Assembly: GCA_019671005.1 (NCBI GenBank)
Contig: CM033714.1
Location: forward strand, 84,745,909 to 84,809,908
From: Hibiscus mutabilis
Taxonomy: Eukaryota; Streptophyta; Magnoliopsida; Malvales; Malvaceae
Direction of reading: 5' to 3'
Length of the DNA: 64,000 bases
In this document: piece after piece, positions 47,157 through 60,282 of the stretch
Layout of the letters: each line of letters begins with the position of its first letter
Position numbering within the stretch: position 1 is the stretch's first letter
Made by a program: the position numbers and the translations under genes
Notes under the pieces: model-generated
Databases searched by the model: none
What the model was told of the DNA's origin: nothing
Seen by the model: only the letters and a program-made list of their open reading frames with translations

Positions 47157-50100
47157 TTGACCGGTACTGCGAGTACCAATATGTTTTATGGGCAACAGTT
47201 GGTTGGGGATTACCTAGACTAGGAATTCGATTCGCAAGGCTATATAAACAAACAAAATAGTTGAAATTGTCTAAATAAGAAAGGAAAATGTGGTAAATTA
47301 ACTATCAAGCAATGCTTGAATGGTTACTTTCGAATAGCACCTATATGTTATGACATGATAAGTTTCAATTGATTAAGTTATGGTGAGGAACCATCGAAAG
47401 ACCTATAGTATAAACAATATGAAAAATGTTTGGTGGATATCGCATGATTTATTCTATGGAAATCAGTAATTCATGAGTGCGATTAGTGGAATGGATTGCT
47501 TGAGTAGTTGGTAGATCATATATGTTGTTTGGTTACTTAATATGTGATTCAGTTGTCTATATTCTAGTCATGTTTCATTGCAAAGAAATTTGGTTGTGGG
47601 TAACCATTATTATATTAATAATGTTTGAATTGTTAAGGCATTAATAAAGTATGAAGATGTCCAAAATGATCTATAATAATAATCATATTGGAAAAGATGG
47701 AAGATCTTCTAGTTATGTTTTTCTTCTGGTGATTAAATGAATCGTAGGGCCTCTTGTGGGTTGAACTAAATCCCTAATCTAATCAAACTATTGTATATAG
47801 TTGTAAAGTCTCTAAATAATATGCTTAAAGGTTTAAGCTCGATGGCCTTGTGTATGCTTAATTGAACCTTGAAACTTAGTAGGTTTGTTATCGGTAATTG
47901 ATTGCTTACTTAGTTCACAAGTAATGGTGTGTTTAGACATGATATGTCAAATTTAGATATCTTAGAAACTGGTCTAGTGAGCATCAATATACTTAATAAG
48001 TGATTTAATACCAAAGAACTTTAAGCAATTCTATTGGACGCATGTGTATGTGTCAAGTAGGCATTCGTATTAACATAAATTGAATAATGATTTGATTGGG
48101 GCCTTGATATATATATGCATGATGGTCGACTGATCTATATGAAAGGATTTCCAATGTGATGAGTTGTCTGCTTGGTATGTGTAATCTAGAAAGTTTGACT
48201 GATTTGAAACGATGCAAAGTTAACATGGAAAAAGGAATTCAAAATGAATAAACCTTGCGATCATCTTGATCGCATAAGAGATAAGTAATCTAAGAATGAG
48301 AAGTGACGAGATACTCTGATTTGTGGTATATTGTTAAAGATTTATAGTAAATCCACATGCTACGGTATTGAAGTTTTATTTAAAGAGACTTGGATGCTAA
48401 GTAATCAACATTAATTGATAAATGGGGCATAAGTGAAATAATAATTTGGAAACTCACTTAGGAGTGGTGACTATATAGTCTCTATGCATCCAATAGAATT
48501 TGGTTATAATATATGAATTTAATTGTCCTTGAAAGTGAGGTTGCTAAAATCCTATGATATAAAAAGGGTTATGCGAATAAGCTTGTAGGTTGTAAGTCTA
48601 AAACGTGAATACTTTAAATTAAGGAATAATCTTAATACTGGTAAAACCAAGATTTAATCATGATAAATATCGGATAAGTTCGAGATCAGTGCGTTTGATG
48701 TTAACAAGTTAATCTAAAAGAATCTAAGAAAGTTATAGCTAAGTGATAATCCACTTCGGTAATTGCTATAACATGTACAAGTATTCATAGGATTACTCAA
48801 AAGCTTCGGTGATCTAGTCGAAATTGCCAAAATGTTTACATGTGTGACTAGATCTAATTAAAATAGATGTGGCTGGTGAGCAATTGTAAAAGCATGTAAT
48901 GTTTTCTACCAAACGGAAATTATGTAATGCGTGAATAATGTCCTTAACATGTGATAATTAGAAACTTACAAGTTAAGTCTTATGAAAATAATTTAAGCTG
49001 TTACATGGGAAAATTATAAAGTTAATAGAGAGCATTTTTATGAATAATACACTTTTTATAATTATAAAATGCATTGGTGATAGTTGGAAAAACTGTAAAG
49101 AGAATGTAAATACATGAACAGATTTCCGATGATTATGGAAAGCCTTGCTCGAAATCTTGAAGAAAGGATTTCAATAGATAGCCCAAGTATTTACATAAAA
49201 TGAATTGGTGTTCGCTTCTTGTGAATATCGAACACCAAGCATATTTATGCTTGGTTTGATTTACGTTTAGATAAGTATAAAAATATGATTTTGAGAGCTT
49301 ATACAAATATAAGCTTCCTTGAGGTTCAAGCTTGTAAGTATAAAATAACGTTAGTAATTCATGGAAGAATACATACGATCTTCTAATATTAATCACTTGC
49401 TCTACCTCACTAAGCAAAAACTTATTCTATTCTTCCATTGGCTTTTCAGGTAGATTTGCTTGAGTATCCCTCAAGTTCGGGCATGATTCTGATGTCGAGG
49501 TTTATGCTCGTAGTCCTATAGGAACTCCTAGTTGGTGGCACCTAATAGATATGTATGCAATGAGCATATAGAGTATCATTTGATTGTATATTTATAAGTT
49601 CTGTAATGGGCCATAAATCCTTTTATGATTTGCTTGGATGTGGAATCCTCATAGTAATTGTGATATTGACATGATAGATTAGGCTTATGATTAAATATGA
49701 TAAAAATAAAAATGAAAATGGAAAATTTCATGTGGGGTGTAGTATGCATGCTTATACATAATACATGACATGAGCTAGTCTTAATTGATAAGTAGCTTAT
49801 GTATTTGGATGTTAGATTTATAGACGGGATTGACGATTGAAATAAGAACTCATACTTCTTAATGCTTAGAGGTAATACATAGTTCTGTCCAAATGGGTAA
49901 CATGATGAGTAAAGTTAAATAGGTTGAGTTACATTCTATAAAACTTTAAAGAAAAAAAGATAAGAGGAATACTATGTGTGCTTGTATATTTAGCTTGATT
50001 AGAGTTGCTAGTATGCGCATAGTTTAAATCATCTTTCTATGCTTATGAAGTCTTGTAAAGGGTTGGAAACCTTATTTTGTTATACATTTAAGACAATATC

Positions 50101-50421
50101 ATGTATTAGATTGTTGGTTTGTAACCGAAGTGGACTCATATTAAAAGATAAAACATTCTCCAGTAATAGAATTGAAGAGTATTCTTTGACACTAGCTTTT
50201 GGTATGTAGTCTAAATGTATATATGTCAAATTATTCATGATCTATAGTTAAAGTTAAACAAGCTTATTAAATTAAAAAGTTTTTAAATTGTTCTGGTTTT
50301 ACCAAGGATGTCCTACCCTGGTTTTAATAATCGTGTATTTCATAAAGCAAAATCTTTGGAAGTTTGTCAAGTAACACGTTCTACGCTGGTCTTTCTTCTA
50401 GGCCTAGTAGAGGGTGTTACA

Positions 50422-50918
50422 CCTTAGGGGTCGACATTCAAAGAAACCTTCTCTTTTGGTCAATGAGCATTTGAAGCTCTGTGAAGAGATAGTCATTAGC
50501 GACGGTGACTCCTTTGCTGAATCATCATCTAATGGAGCTGACCCGGCGTCTTCCACTTACGATGTTGTGTTCGCAGATAACTCTTTATTGGGTTATCTGA
50601 AATGCCCATGAGTTGTCATCGCCTAGCTACCCTCGAGTGGAAGGATCGAGGGATAGCTTCGGTTTCTAATCCTTCCCCGGGATCATCTTTGGTCTTATCA
50701 TCCTTGGTGATCCATGTCATGTTTGGTTCGATGTGTTGGCCTATGGCCCCTTTTGTTTAAGCTCCCTTGTATTGACGAGACTCTTTGGGATCTCTCGGGA
50801 ATCTCGCTCATGAATTTGGGGATTCTCAAGCATCGTTGTTGATGACAAGACCCTTAGCCGTGATCGGTAAGGGAGCTTGTTGTAGTCACCTATTTTATCC
50901 GGCCCTCACCTATTTAAG
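50422..50918 (+). pseudogene. LINE ORF1 remnant, right-hand part
   Basis: 50426-50610 reads GRHSKKPSLLVNEHLKL and an acidic tail, then a stop. It carries on the LINE ORF1 that stops at 44561 on the other side of the insertion. The rest, to about 50918, is less AT-rich than its surroundings but unreadable. Confidence 0.6.
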
Positions 50919-52993
50919 TGTTGATATCCAAAAAATATGTAGTATATGTTAATTGTATATATTAGAGTCCATAAACAAAAGATAATAAAACCCAAGACCA
51001 TTAATTTGATCAATTTATTACAAAAAAAGAGAAGAGCTCATGTTTTACAAGCCCAGTTCGGCCTTACAATAAAAAAAACCCTAAAGGCTTATTTTTCCCT
51101 TTCAGCCGCCACCTCTCTTGTTACCGTTGGATCATCCTTTGATCCAATGGTCCAAATTAACGCCCGAAACCCTAGCCTTTCAGATATAGCGCCGCGCACC
51201 CTATACCGTTGGATCTGAGAGATAATCAACGGACCAGAATGAAGCAGATGAAGCTCACGTGGATCGTCACTCGCACGTAAGGACCATGTGCTTAACCATT
51301 TGACTACCTTGACCGTTCGCGAGCACCGGTGGCCATGCAACGCCTTTCCCTCACTGTCGTTTCATTATTTTATCCTCTCAGCCGTAGCATGCAAACAAGG
51401 AAAAGAGGATTGATGCAAGAATCAAAACAAAAAGGAAAGGAAGCAGATTTGCATCAAACAAATAAGGCAAGAAGATTGGTCGAATCGGACAAAGCAAGGC
51501 AAGAATCGGCCGGTGTGAAGACCAAGCAAGATCGAGGCAAACATGGCAAGAATCGACACCAAATCAAGCAAGAATCATCACCAAATTGGAAAGTGTAAAT
51601 TAGGGTTTTTAAATTTCCATGTATATACACCCTGTAATCGGATATAAAAGGCCATCGATTCACCGTTTGTAACACACAATTGAGAGAAGCAATAACAGAA
51701 GCAATTTCCAGTCAAACTCAAAGGTATTTTATACCTATAATCATTCTTTTACTCATTCATTTTTTGGGTTTTCTATTCGAAAAAGAATAGGGGGCGCGGG
51801 TTTTATCGTTAAAGTGGTGGAAGCAGTCGTCGGAGCACCGCGCTGCGACCATCATCGAACTTGGAAGCCTGAGCTGAAGCGGACCGTCGTTGGAAACTCG
51901 CCGTAAGCCGAGGGCCACGGCGGCCGACGTGGAGGAACGCTGCGAGCTGCCGCCAAAATCTAGGGAACACGATGGTGTTCATCATCCTAGATGAACAATG
52001 TAGAGAATTTGAGGGCTGGGGAAATCCCTTCGGTGGGGAGATATGAAACAAAAATGAAATGTGTTATAATTATTATATTATATACTCGACCCGATAGAGC
52101 ACCCGGATCTGACCCGCGAAGAAGCTCGACCTGCGCCCTTCTTTCTTCAGTCTTCGACTCTGAACCCTCTTTTTGCATTCTTTACACTTTAGTCCTTTTT
52201 TCGTTTTAATTTTGTTTTGCAATTTTAATTTTGTTTCAATTTAGTCCCTTTTGTGCTTAATTTGTTCCTTTGATCACTCATTTAAATTGTAAAGAATAGA
52301 ACTTAATTGGCCTTTAATAATCTAGTTAGAATTTATTCAATTCTTAAGATAAATTCTAGATTAAATAATATATATATATATATATGTAAAGTTATCTTAA
52401 TTCATTATTTTTTTTAGTGTTTAGTTTACATACCCTTAGGTATAGGTTCTCCTTTTGCTTAATATGTTTATAATTTATTTTGGTAATTTCTTAGGTCACT
52501 AAATATATCTTTAATTAAAATTCAATGAGTAAAGCCTTATAAGATTAGACATTTTAATCACTCAGTAATTGACCTTAGAATTAAAAAACAAAATAAAAAA
52601 GGAATAGGATATCATACAAAAAAGGGGTTTTCTTGCACCATAAAAATGAGGTGTATTTTCAAATAGGGTTAATTCGTCTCCCCCTAGCCGTTGCGGGAAT
52701 GATCGAGACTCCTATGTGTTTCAAATTTTGAGGATTAATACCTTAATCCCTTTGCGTCTAAATTGATTCGAATTTTCTCAGCCGTTAGCGAGTTCGAGCC
52801 AATTCTAGAACTTCGTGGATTTTGTATTAACATTTGCATGCATGCATCTGGGTTATAAGGAAAATATTAGTGATCAAGTAAGCACCGATCTCCAGGCGTG
52901 TCTGTTGTGCTAATCCTTCCCCACACGTAACCGTGCCCCGAACCCTATATCTGGTTGATTTTTATGTTTCTGATCCGCCTAATAAGTGACCGG
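50919..52993 (+). repeat. 5' LTR of a Tat/Ogre-type Ty3/gypsy element (ends approximate)
   Basis: A region with LTR features upstream of a primer site and a gypsy polyprotein: possible TGTTGATATCC start at 50919, repeated CCGTTGGATC phrases (51122-51215), a TATA box TATAAAAG at 51643-51650, and noncoding sequence down to the primer site at 52994. The other LTR is beyond the window, so I could not align the two; the left boundary in particular is a guess. Confidence 0.55.
51643..51650 (+). promoter_or_regulatory. TATA box in the gypsy LTR
   Basis: TATAAAAG followed about 30 bases later by a purine-rich leader; fits the U3/R border of the element. Confidence 0.5.
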
Positions 52994-53010
52994 TGGCGAC
53001 TCGGCTTAGG
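52994..53010 (+). promoter_or_regulatory. Primer-binding site of the gypsy element
   Basis: TGGCGACTCGGCTTAGG resembles TGGCGACTCCGCTGGGG, the Arg-tRNA type primer site of Tat/Ogre elements. Recalled from the family, not verified. Confidence 0.5.
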
Positions 53011-53039
53011 ACTATTTAAGATGGCATGACCTTTACTTG

Positions 53040-53582
53040 ATCACGAATTATTTTCTTTACTAATCTGTTGCATTTTTTTGTGTGCATTTTCTTGGTGCTG
53101 TAAACTGTTTGCACCATAACATAAGCCTTCTACCCGGGCTTTATCAAACTTAAGTGGAAGAAAATAGCCATGCCTTCGTAAGTAACCCTCCGCATGGGCT
53201 AGTGAAAGTCTTCTAGGGTCCAGGGTACTTATGCTTTCGTGAGTAACCCTCCGCACGGGCATAACGGAAATGCATCCCCTTGGGTCGTGTTCGATTCGTA
53301 AGCTTGTGATGGGCCAAAATTGAATGTCTTATCCATCTTGAAATAGGGGGTAAGGGCTATTCGAGAACCCTTTTAGATCCAAACCCGCATGAATGTTTGT
53401 CTTAGTAAGCTCACCCCATCAAGCCATGTGAAACCATAGGTTCCCCTTTATTAATTGCTTTACTTTTTGTATTTTATTCTTGAAATTATCTTATTATATA
53501 TACACTAACACCTTTTTTTCTTTTAGAGAATACATCACATTGCATCCAGTTGGTATTCCGAAATACTGTTCAGTCAGAGATC
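53040..53582 (+). mobile_element. Noncoding leader of the gypsy element
   Basis: Between primer site and first ORF. Contains a repeated phrase (GTAACCCTCCGCATGGGC near 53182 and GTAACCCTCCGCACGGGC near 53243) and ends with an AT-rich, pyrimidine-rich stretch before the ORF. Confidence 0.5.
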
Positions 53583-54382
53583 ATGAGTATTCGGTCACAT
53601 TGTCCAGTTCTGGAGTTCTCCGCTCGGAACACAGAGGTTCAAAGTGAGTCTACGGAACTTCAACGCCAACATGGAGATAGAGTGCAGAAAGGGACCACCA
53701 TTGATCTTCCAAGACAAGTGTACATGGGTTAGCCACATAATCATTATCTGGATTAGTCACTGTATGGGAAACCCTAGAAGCTCATGATCGAGCTGTGTTT
53801 GCCCAAAGATATGGGGATATAGCCATTTTGCTTGGGGTGGAAATAGACGAACCAATGTTGTTGGCAATCGTCAACTTCTGAGATCTAGCTTATCGTTGTT
53901 TCGTCTTCAGTCAAGGGGACATGACTCCCACCATCGAAGAATACATGGTCTTGTTGCGTCTGGACCTGGAGAAGCATGATAAAATATACTAGAATGAGAA
54001 AAACTCAGGGCATCGGAAGAAACTTGCCAAGCTTGCTGGTCTAGATGTTAAAGAGATGGATACCCACATAGCCGAGAAGAACCGAAGCCCTTCATTCACA
54101 AGGGAATTTATTTATGCCTAAATCATGAAAGATGTAAAGCACGGAAGAGTCCTCGACTTGCTCACCTTGGCTATTTATGGGTTAGTAGTATTTTCTAAAG
54201 TTCTTGGGCACATTGAGATAACTTTGGTGCATTTGCTAGCCCAAAAAAATGTGAATTTAGTCCCGGCTATCCTAGTAGAAACTTTTGGATCCTTTAATTT
54301 TTATCGAACCCAAGAAAAATGGCACTTTCACTGGGTGCTCACAACTTCTCTACTTGTGGTTGCGAAGTCACTTTTAGGATAA
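53583..54382 (+). pseudogene. Gypsy ORF1 before gag, left part
   Basis: Starting near the ATG at 53583, the readable blocks are LEAHDRAVFAQRYGDIAILL, FSQGDMTPTIEEYMVLL and, at 54125-54380, GRVLDLLTLAIYGLVVFSKV. This is the extra protein domain (DUF7745-like) found upstream of gag in many plant Tat/Ogre-type elements; its job is unknown. At least four in-frame stops are visible, several of them TAG or TGA. The ORF is cut at 54382 by the solo LTR and continues at 55903. Confidence 0.7.
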
Positions 54383-55902
54383 TGATAAGTGTTCAAAAGT
54401 ACTATTTTTCTTACCCTTTTTACTCATATTATTGTTAGACTTAGGCTCATATTAGTTGCATAGTTAGCCATTCATGCATTAATCCATGTTTCCTTCAATC
54501 GTTGAGCTTGATTACATAACTTGGTGATTTTTGTGGAAATAGATGCTGCTTTGGTGTGTTTTTGTGTGTGTATGTGCAGGATCACTTGCCAAAGCAATGC
54601 CGAGCTAGTTGCCAGGGCAGTGCATGAAGGAGACGCCGAGCCAGTTGCCATGACATTTGTCGACAAAGACCAAAAGCAATATGGATGTCGAAATTCATGA
54701 TTTTACAAGCCCAAGATGACATGGAGCAAGGCCCAAGCCCAAAGGAATTTGATTGCCATGCAGAGATTAAAGAAGAATTAAATTCCAAGAAGATAGGAGA
54801 AGTTCTAATAGGAATAAAATTATAATAAAGAATTATATTCTTTAAAGATAATTTAATTCCAACTCAAACTCCTCCTCAAGGAAGGACTTTGGCCTAGCCC
54901 TATAAATACCAAGGAATTTCGACAACTAAAAGAGAGAGAGAGCAAGAGGGAAATTTGGCAAGTCCAAGTAAGGCAAGAGGAGAGAATTTTCGACAAGCAT
55001 CAAGGGCAAGGAGGATTTCGACAAGCCTCTTCCTTCATCTTTGTTCGATTGGGTTCATGCTAGGGATTAATTATCTTGTGTTTCTTTGGAACCTAGCCAT
55101 GAACTAAATTTACTTGGCTATGGTTATTGTGTTTTGAGATTGTGAGAAACTATTGGTTTTTGTTTAGGTAATAAGAGTTTGCACTTTTCTATTTCAAGGT
55201 TTATTCATTCTTGATTCTTATTATTGTTTTGCAGTGAATTGGGAGAGGATCTCGTGATTTCATCCATTTATCTAATATCGGGAGAGTTAGATTCAAGAAA
55301 CGAATGAATATGATCTTTATTCAATCCAATGATGGTGAAGATTAATCCGGCTTAGGAATAAGTTAAGGATTTCAACGGCTAAGAGGAGCGCAAGATTGGT
55401 TGTTGTTCACCCTTGATTCACGCAGGATGTATTATCAAGGCATGCACAAATAGCTAGAGTTTCGACTTAGGGATAAGAAGAAACCATTGAAGAACGCTCC
55501 GCCGAACCTTGAAGTTGCTGCCCGATCGCCCAAGTAGTTGCCCAACTAGTCGCCCAAGCAACCATCAATTAGTTGCCAAGGCAACCCCGTGCAGCAAAGT
55601 CGCCACGGCAACTGAGTTGCCCATGCACTCTTTACCAAGACAATCCTATCGGCTATCACACCTCAACTCACGATAACCTAGCCTATCTATCTCATTCGAA
55701 TTCATCTTTTCTTTTACTTAATTGCTTTCTAGATTAGTTATTAGTTAAAACTTCTATAATCCTTTACTTGTGTTTTTACTTTTTACAGTGCAAGAGACTA
55801 GATTCTTGAAGTGGCACCAATCCCTGTGGAGACGATATCTTTTATACTATAACTTGCGACGTGTATACTTGCACAATTGCGTAGCACTTATTACGCGCAA
55901 CA
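54383..55902. mobile_element. Solo LTR of 1520 bp with TSD GATAA
   Basis: Begins TGATAAGTGTTCAAAAG and ends ACTTATTACGCGCAACA. The five bases GATAA stand at 54378-54382 and 55903-55907. The gypsy ORF1 reads up to the left edge and resumes at the right one, so this is a clean later insertion. It has no coding sequence and no internal primer site, so it is a solo LTR left by recombination. The phrase CCCTGTGGAGACGATA near the right end is common in plant gypsy LTRs, probably of the Athila/Tat group. Confidence 0.8.
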
Positions 55903-56370
55903 GATAATAAGAAGAAAAACAGACATCCCACATCAAGAAATCTGGTTCCGATCAAAGAGATCACTAGAAAGCAGTGGCCGCGAAATAGAAAGCAAGAACA
56001 ATGGGTAATCTTCTTCAAAAGTCTCACTGATGTTGATGTGACATGGAGAGCTCCATGGATGTACTCGTACCCATCTTGTACAAGTGCGGAAAGTTAGAGT
56101 GGGTACCTCTCATAGGCCTATGGGAAGCTACCAGTTATGCCCATTTACTCGTACAGAGCCAGAACAGTTCACGACAGTTCATTCCTATTACCCATGGGTT
56201 ACAAGAGGAGGAATTCTCTTACACAGAAATTAATTCCACAAGACGAGTTACAGAGTTGGCTAGAGAGTGGAAGCATACATTTCGAATGGAGGTAGCACTA
56301 TTTTCGGTATTGTGCCCGAGTATGCCAGCTAGAGGAGGCAACGAGTTGATAACATAGGTGTATTAGTTTT
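55903..56370 (+). pseudogene. Gypsy ORF1 before gag, right part
   Basis: Readable as DVTWRAPWM, then VPLIGLWEATSYAHLLVQSQ (56115-56160) and QFIPITHGLQEEEFSY. These are the conserved C-terminal motifs of the same ORF1 domain as the left part. Confidence 0.7.
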
Positions 56371-57270
56371 GGAGCGTCCATAAAAAAACCTACAGCCTGG
56401 CATCCTGAGCTGGAAATCTACAAGCAAGTCTTTGAGAAAGAGAAAAGGGAAGCTATGGGACAGGGTACTAAACTTGAAAGTGAACTCCTCACAGAGCAGG
56501 TTGAACGAGAAGGTTATCAGAAAAATGTGAAGAATTTGTTGGCAAACCAGGAAATCTACCTAAGAGATGTACAAGAATTAACACAAGAGAATAATCATTT
56601 AAAGACTCGAGAGGCACGAGCAGGTATTTCCAAGACTTCAGAAGAAGAAAGGGCACAATTAGAGAGGATGAAGAAAGAGTTGAAAGAATGGCAGCGTGAG
56701 GCCCAAAAGTAGAAAGAAAAAACATAACGACATACTGAAAAAAAAACGACATTTGGAGGAGCAATATTCGGATGCTCGGCGAAGCCTTTGAAAACACTGT
56801 AGTCAGAATCAAGAGCTCTAAAAAAGGCTAGAGAAAGAGGATGCCAAGGGAGTTGAAGCCGAGCTACTCTGTTTGGATATCGAATACTTGAAAAAGCAGT
56901 TGCAAGCACATAAAGACCATATCTACACTCTCATTGATGATTGGGATTATGAGAAGATCCAATGGGCTGATACTAAGCAAGCTTTGAATGTTGCATGCTT
57001 GGGCCGACATTTCTATATTGATCATCTGAAGTGCCAGATTTAGAAGGTAGTTTTCAAAGCTCAGGAAATGAGGAATCGCGCTAGGGATCTGAGATTGAGA
57101 TTCCTCCCAGTAGGAAATGATGGACAACACCTGCTAGATTTCCTGGATGAGGCGGTGGAGCAGATCGACAGATCAGTCTTTTTCATGGTAGGGTTCAGAA
57201 GAAAATAGCATCGAAAGAAGGAGTTGAGCCACCGACACCAAAACGACTCAAAATAGCAGAATATGAACTT
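56371..57270 (+). pseudogene. Gypsy coiled-coil region
   Basis: Starts with WHPELEIYKQVFEKEKREA and continues with charged heptads, for example EEERAQLERMKKELKEWQRE (56641-56700), typical of a coiled coil. The reading is repeatedly broken by TAG stops and shifts. It belongs to the ORF1/gag transition of the element. Confidence 0.6.
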
Positions 57271-57485
57271 GTTTCTTTTTAATTTTGAATAATGTGTACT
57301 CGAAACTTTATGATCTATGAAGTGCACTATATTTCAGAATACCACTGGTCTTTTGCATTTGCATTTGAGCATCCATTTCATCTAAATACCTTACATTAAA
57401 ACAAATAATTAACTATAGGAAGTTCAAATACAGTTGACAAAATTACGCACCCGTATGGAACTCGCTATCAAATCTACAAAATAGA

Positions 57486-59670
57486 TATGGAAAATAGAAT
57501 GTTTGTCATGGAAGCCGGTTTGAATGGAACACAAGATAAGCTAGAGACGATCGAAGGTGATCTAAAGAATGAAATTACTAGCGCTCAAGAGACTATTGTG
57601 CTATAGATAGAAGCTATGCTCGAAAAGAACCCTGAAACTCTTAAGGCCCTCAAAGAGGCAAGGGAAACAACACCCTCGCATGAGGCCCTCAAAGGAAAGG
57701 TTCAGGTTCACATCCCTGAGACCTCGATTAATGCCCCGGTGGAGTCTGGGCAGGTCAAGGTGATGAGCAAGACTTGGAGGTGCCTGACCTCGATGAGCTG
57801 GCAAGCCGGAGCCGCTTGGATAAGAAATTAGAAGAACGCTATGAAAGCTTAAAGGAATAGTGAAGGCCCTACAGGGAGTTAGTATTCATCGATGCCTAGA
57901 TGCTAGAGATCTTAGCCTAGTGACAGACTTGGTTATTCCCCCAAAATTTAAAACACCAGATTTTAAAAAACAGGACGGAACCACATGTCCTTCGACACAT
58001 TTGACAATGTACTGCAAGAAGATGTCGTATTATTTGGACAATGAAAAACCACTCATACACTGCTTCCAGGATAGTTTGTCTAGATCAACAGTACACTGGT
58101 ATACATAGTTAAACCAAACCAGTATAAAGACATGGTTAGATCTGTCACAAGTCTTTGTCAAGCAGTATAAGCACGTGACAGACATGGTCCCGAACAGAAT
58201 GGTCCTGCAAGGAATGGAACAGAGAACAAACGAAAGTTTCTGCCAGTACTCTCAAAGGTGGCGGGATGTAGCGGTGCAGGTCCAACCGCCGTAGTTGGAA
58301 AATGAAATCACGCCTATCTTTGTAGAAATACTGAAGGGGCATTTTTATAATCGAATGATAAATCACATGACCAAAAGCTTTGTTGATATGTTAATGAACT
58401 AATTCTAGCAAGCATAAAAAGTGGAAAGCTTGATGGGGGAGAGTCAAATAAGCCTTATAGGAAGTGAGAAAACGAGGTGAACATAACTTTGTCATATAAT
58501 CAAAATTTCGCTATAGGGGTAGCGATTAACAAGCCAAATGCGGCTAATACAAGCTCGATGGTTTAGAATCCTTCTAGGCTCGAAACAAGGAATCAATCGA
58601 ACAAGCTCAGCTTCACATCTATACCAATAACTTATGCAGAATTATTTTCGCAGGTGGTTGAGTCTAGGTTGGTGGTACCACAACATCTTACCCCAATGTT
58701 GCCACCATATCCTCGGTGGTATGACCCGAATGCCAAATACGAATATCATGCTGGAATCATAGGACATATAATTGAGAATTGTATAGCTTTCAAGAAGGTA
58801 GTGGAGAATCTGCAGAAAACATGTATGTTATCGTTCGAAGTTGTGGAGGATAAAGGAAAACCTCTTCCCAACCATCAAGGTACAAGGGTGAATGTCGTAT
58901 GGGAGGAAGAAGGTAAGCAGGTGAAGATGCGAGTGTACGATGTTATAGCCCCACTATGGTGGGTGTATTCAAAAATGAAGAAAGCTGGAATGTTGGATGA
59001 AAATATTGAGGTACAAACTTCAAGAGATGGGCCCTATTGCAATTATCATGGGAAGGAAGGTCATGAAATTCAATGGTGTTCAAAATTCAGGCAGTTGGTT
59101 CAGAACAAGATGACTAACGGTGAGGTAGAATTCTTCACGAGGAAAGGCATGAGTGATGGACCTGAAATATGTGCATCAGATGAATCTCTAATGAGGAGTC
59201 TTGCTGAGATTAAGCCCTTGGTCATTAGAACTAAGGTAAAAGCTGGTGAAGGAACGAATAAAACAACCCCATGATTGGTGATAAGAGCACCAACACCCTT
59301 TCCCTACGATGATAATAAAAGAGTACCTTGGAATTACGCATACACCACAGTGACATCAGAAGGCCTAGGGCAGGCTGAGGTCAAGGAAAGAATGATTAAT
59401 GAAGTGGTCCATTTTACGAGAAGTAGAAGATGTTATGTACCACCAACCGGGGAAGACCGGGATGCTGCTCAAAGAAAAAATGCTCTGAACAAGGAGCCTT
59501 GGAATGACTTTTATGAGGATCGCCCGGACGAGATACTTGAATCTGTGGAAGAATCTGAGGCACAAGAATTTCTTAAGATTCTTAAGCACAGTGAATATAG
59601 TGTGGTGGAACAGCTGCATAAGCTTTCGACACGCATATCAATGCTATCACTATTGCTAAGTTCAGAATGA
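57486..59670 (+). pseudogene. Gypsy gag, capsid and zinc knuckle
   Basis: 57486-57830 is an acidic, helical N-terminal part. 57858-58400 carries the Retrotrans_gag capsid domain: SYYLDNEKPLIHCFQDSLS, VHWYT..L, then the I-x-TW-x-DL and VFVKQY blocks. A TAG stop stands in HWYT*L, where the family has Trp. 59038-59079 encodes CNYHGKEGHEIQWC, the CxxH-x4-H-x4-C type zinc knuckle seen in Tat/Ogre elements. 58654-59670 is open for two long stretches (206 and 131 codons), the least damaged part of gag. Confidence 0.72.
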
Positions 59671-59829
59671 CACCGAGAAACATTGCTCAAGGTTCTCAAC
59701 CAAACCATTGTACCAAAGGAAATAACCACTGACAAGCTGGATAGGTTGGTAGGAAACATCGATGTTGATAATTTCATCTCTTTTAGTGATGAAGAGATCC
59801 TAGAGGGAGGAAGGGGCTCGTGCAAAGCT

Positions 59830-60282
59830 CTTCACATTACCACTTGTTGCAAATGACACATACAACCATGGATCTTTCTAGACAACAGTTCGGCTTTAAA
59901 TGTTCTACCTATAGCCATATTGAAGAAACTACCGATAGATGAGTCACATATAAAAGATTATTGAAACACAGTCTCAGCATTCGATGGCACGTAAAGAGAG
60001 GTGTTGGGAAAGATAGAGATCCCTATACAGATTAGACCGTCGACAATTGAGGTCAATTTCGTGGTAATGGACATTCAACCAACCTATAGTTGCCTTCTAG
60101 GGTGTCCCTGGATTCATATTGCCGGAGCAGTCCCATCCACGTTGCACCAAAAGTTAAAGTTCATGGTCGAGGGACAGTTGATAACTGTTGGTGTAGAAAA
60201 AGACATTGTTGCCTCGTTGACGGTTGAAGCTCTTATATCGAGGTTAATGCAGGGGCGTTGGAATGTTTTTTCAGGTCGTTAG
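59830..60282 (+). pseudogene. Gypsy aspartic protease
   Basis: 59874-59910 gives LDNSSALNVLPIA, the active-site loop (family DxGSS; here the Gly is Ser, so it is inactive). 60001-60282 continues as IQIRPSTIEVNFVVMDIQPT and YSCLLGCPWIH, the beta-strand and C-terminal signature of this retropepsin group. A TAG and a TGA lie before it. Confidence 0.72.

Larger units (their letters stand above)
44567..50421. mobile_element. 5855-bp noncoding insertion with LTR-type ends, TSD CCTTA
   Basis: Begins TGTAATACCC and ends GGGTGTTACA, a TG..CA pair of inverted ends as in Tekay/Del-type gypsy LTRs. The same five bases CCTTA stand on both sides (44562-44566 and 50422-50426), proving one integration event into the LINE ORF1. 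I see no gag or pol motif in nearly 6 kb and no internal repeat of the start sequence, so it is either one very long solo LTR or a large retrotransposon derivative (LARD) whose LTRs I cannot resolve. Near the left end are a 52-bp tandem duplication and an AAG|GTATGA donor-like site, consistent with a spliced leader. Confidence 0.75.

Noticed and set aside
51329..51598. Plus-strand 89-codon Lys/Gln-rich ORF
   Set aside because: Falls inside the noncoding U3 part of the gypsy LTR and has no domain.
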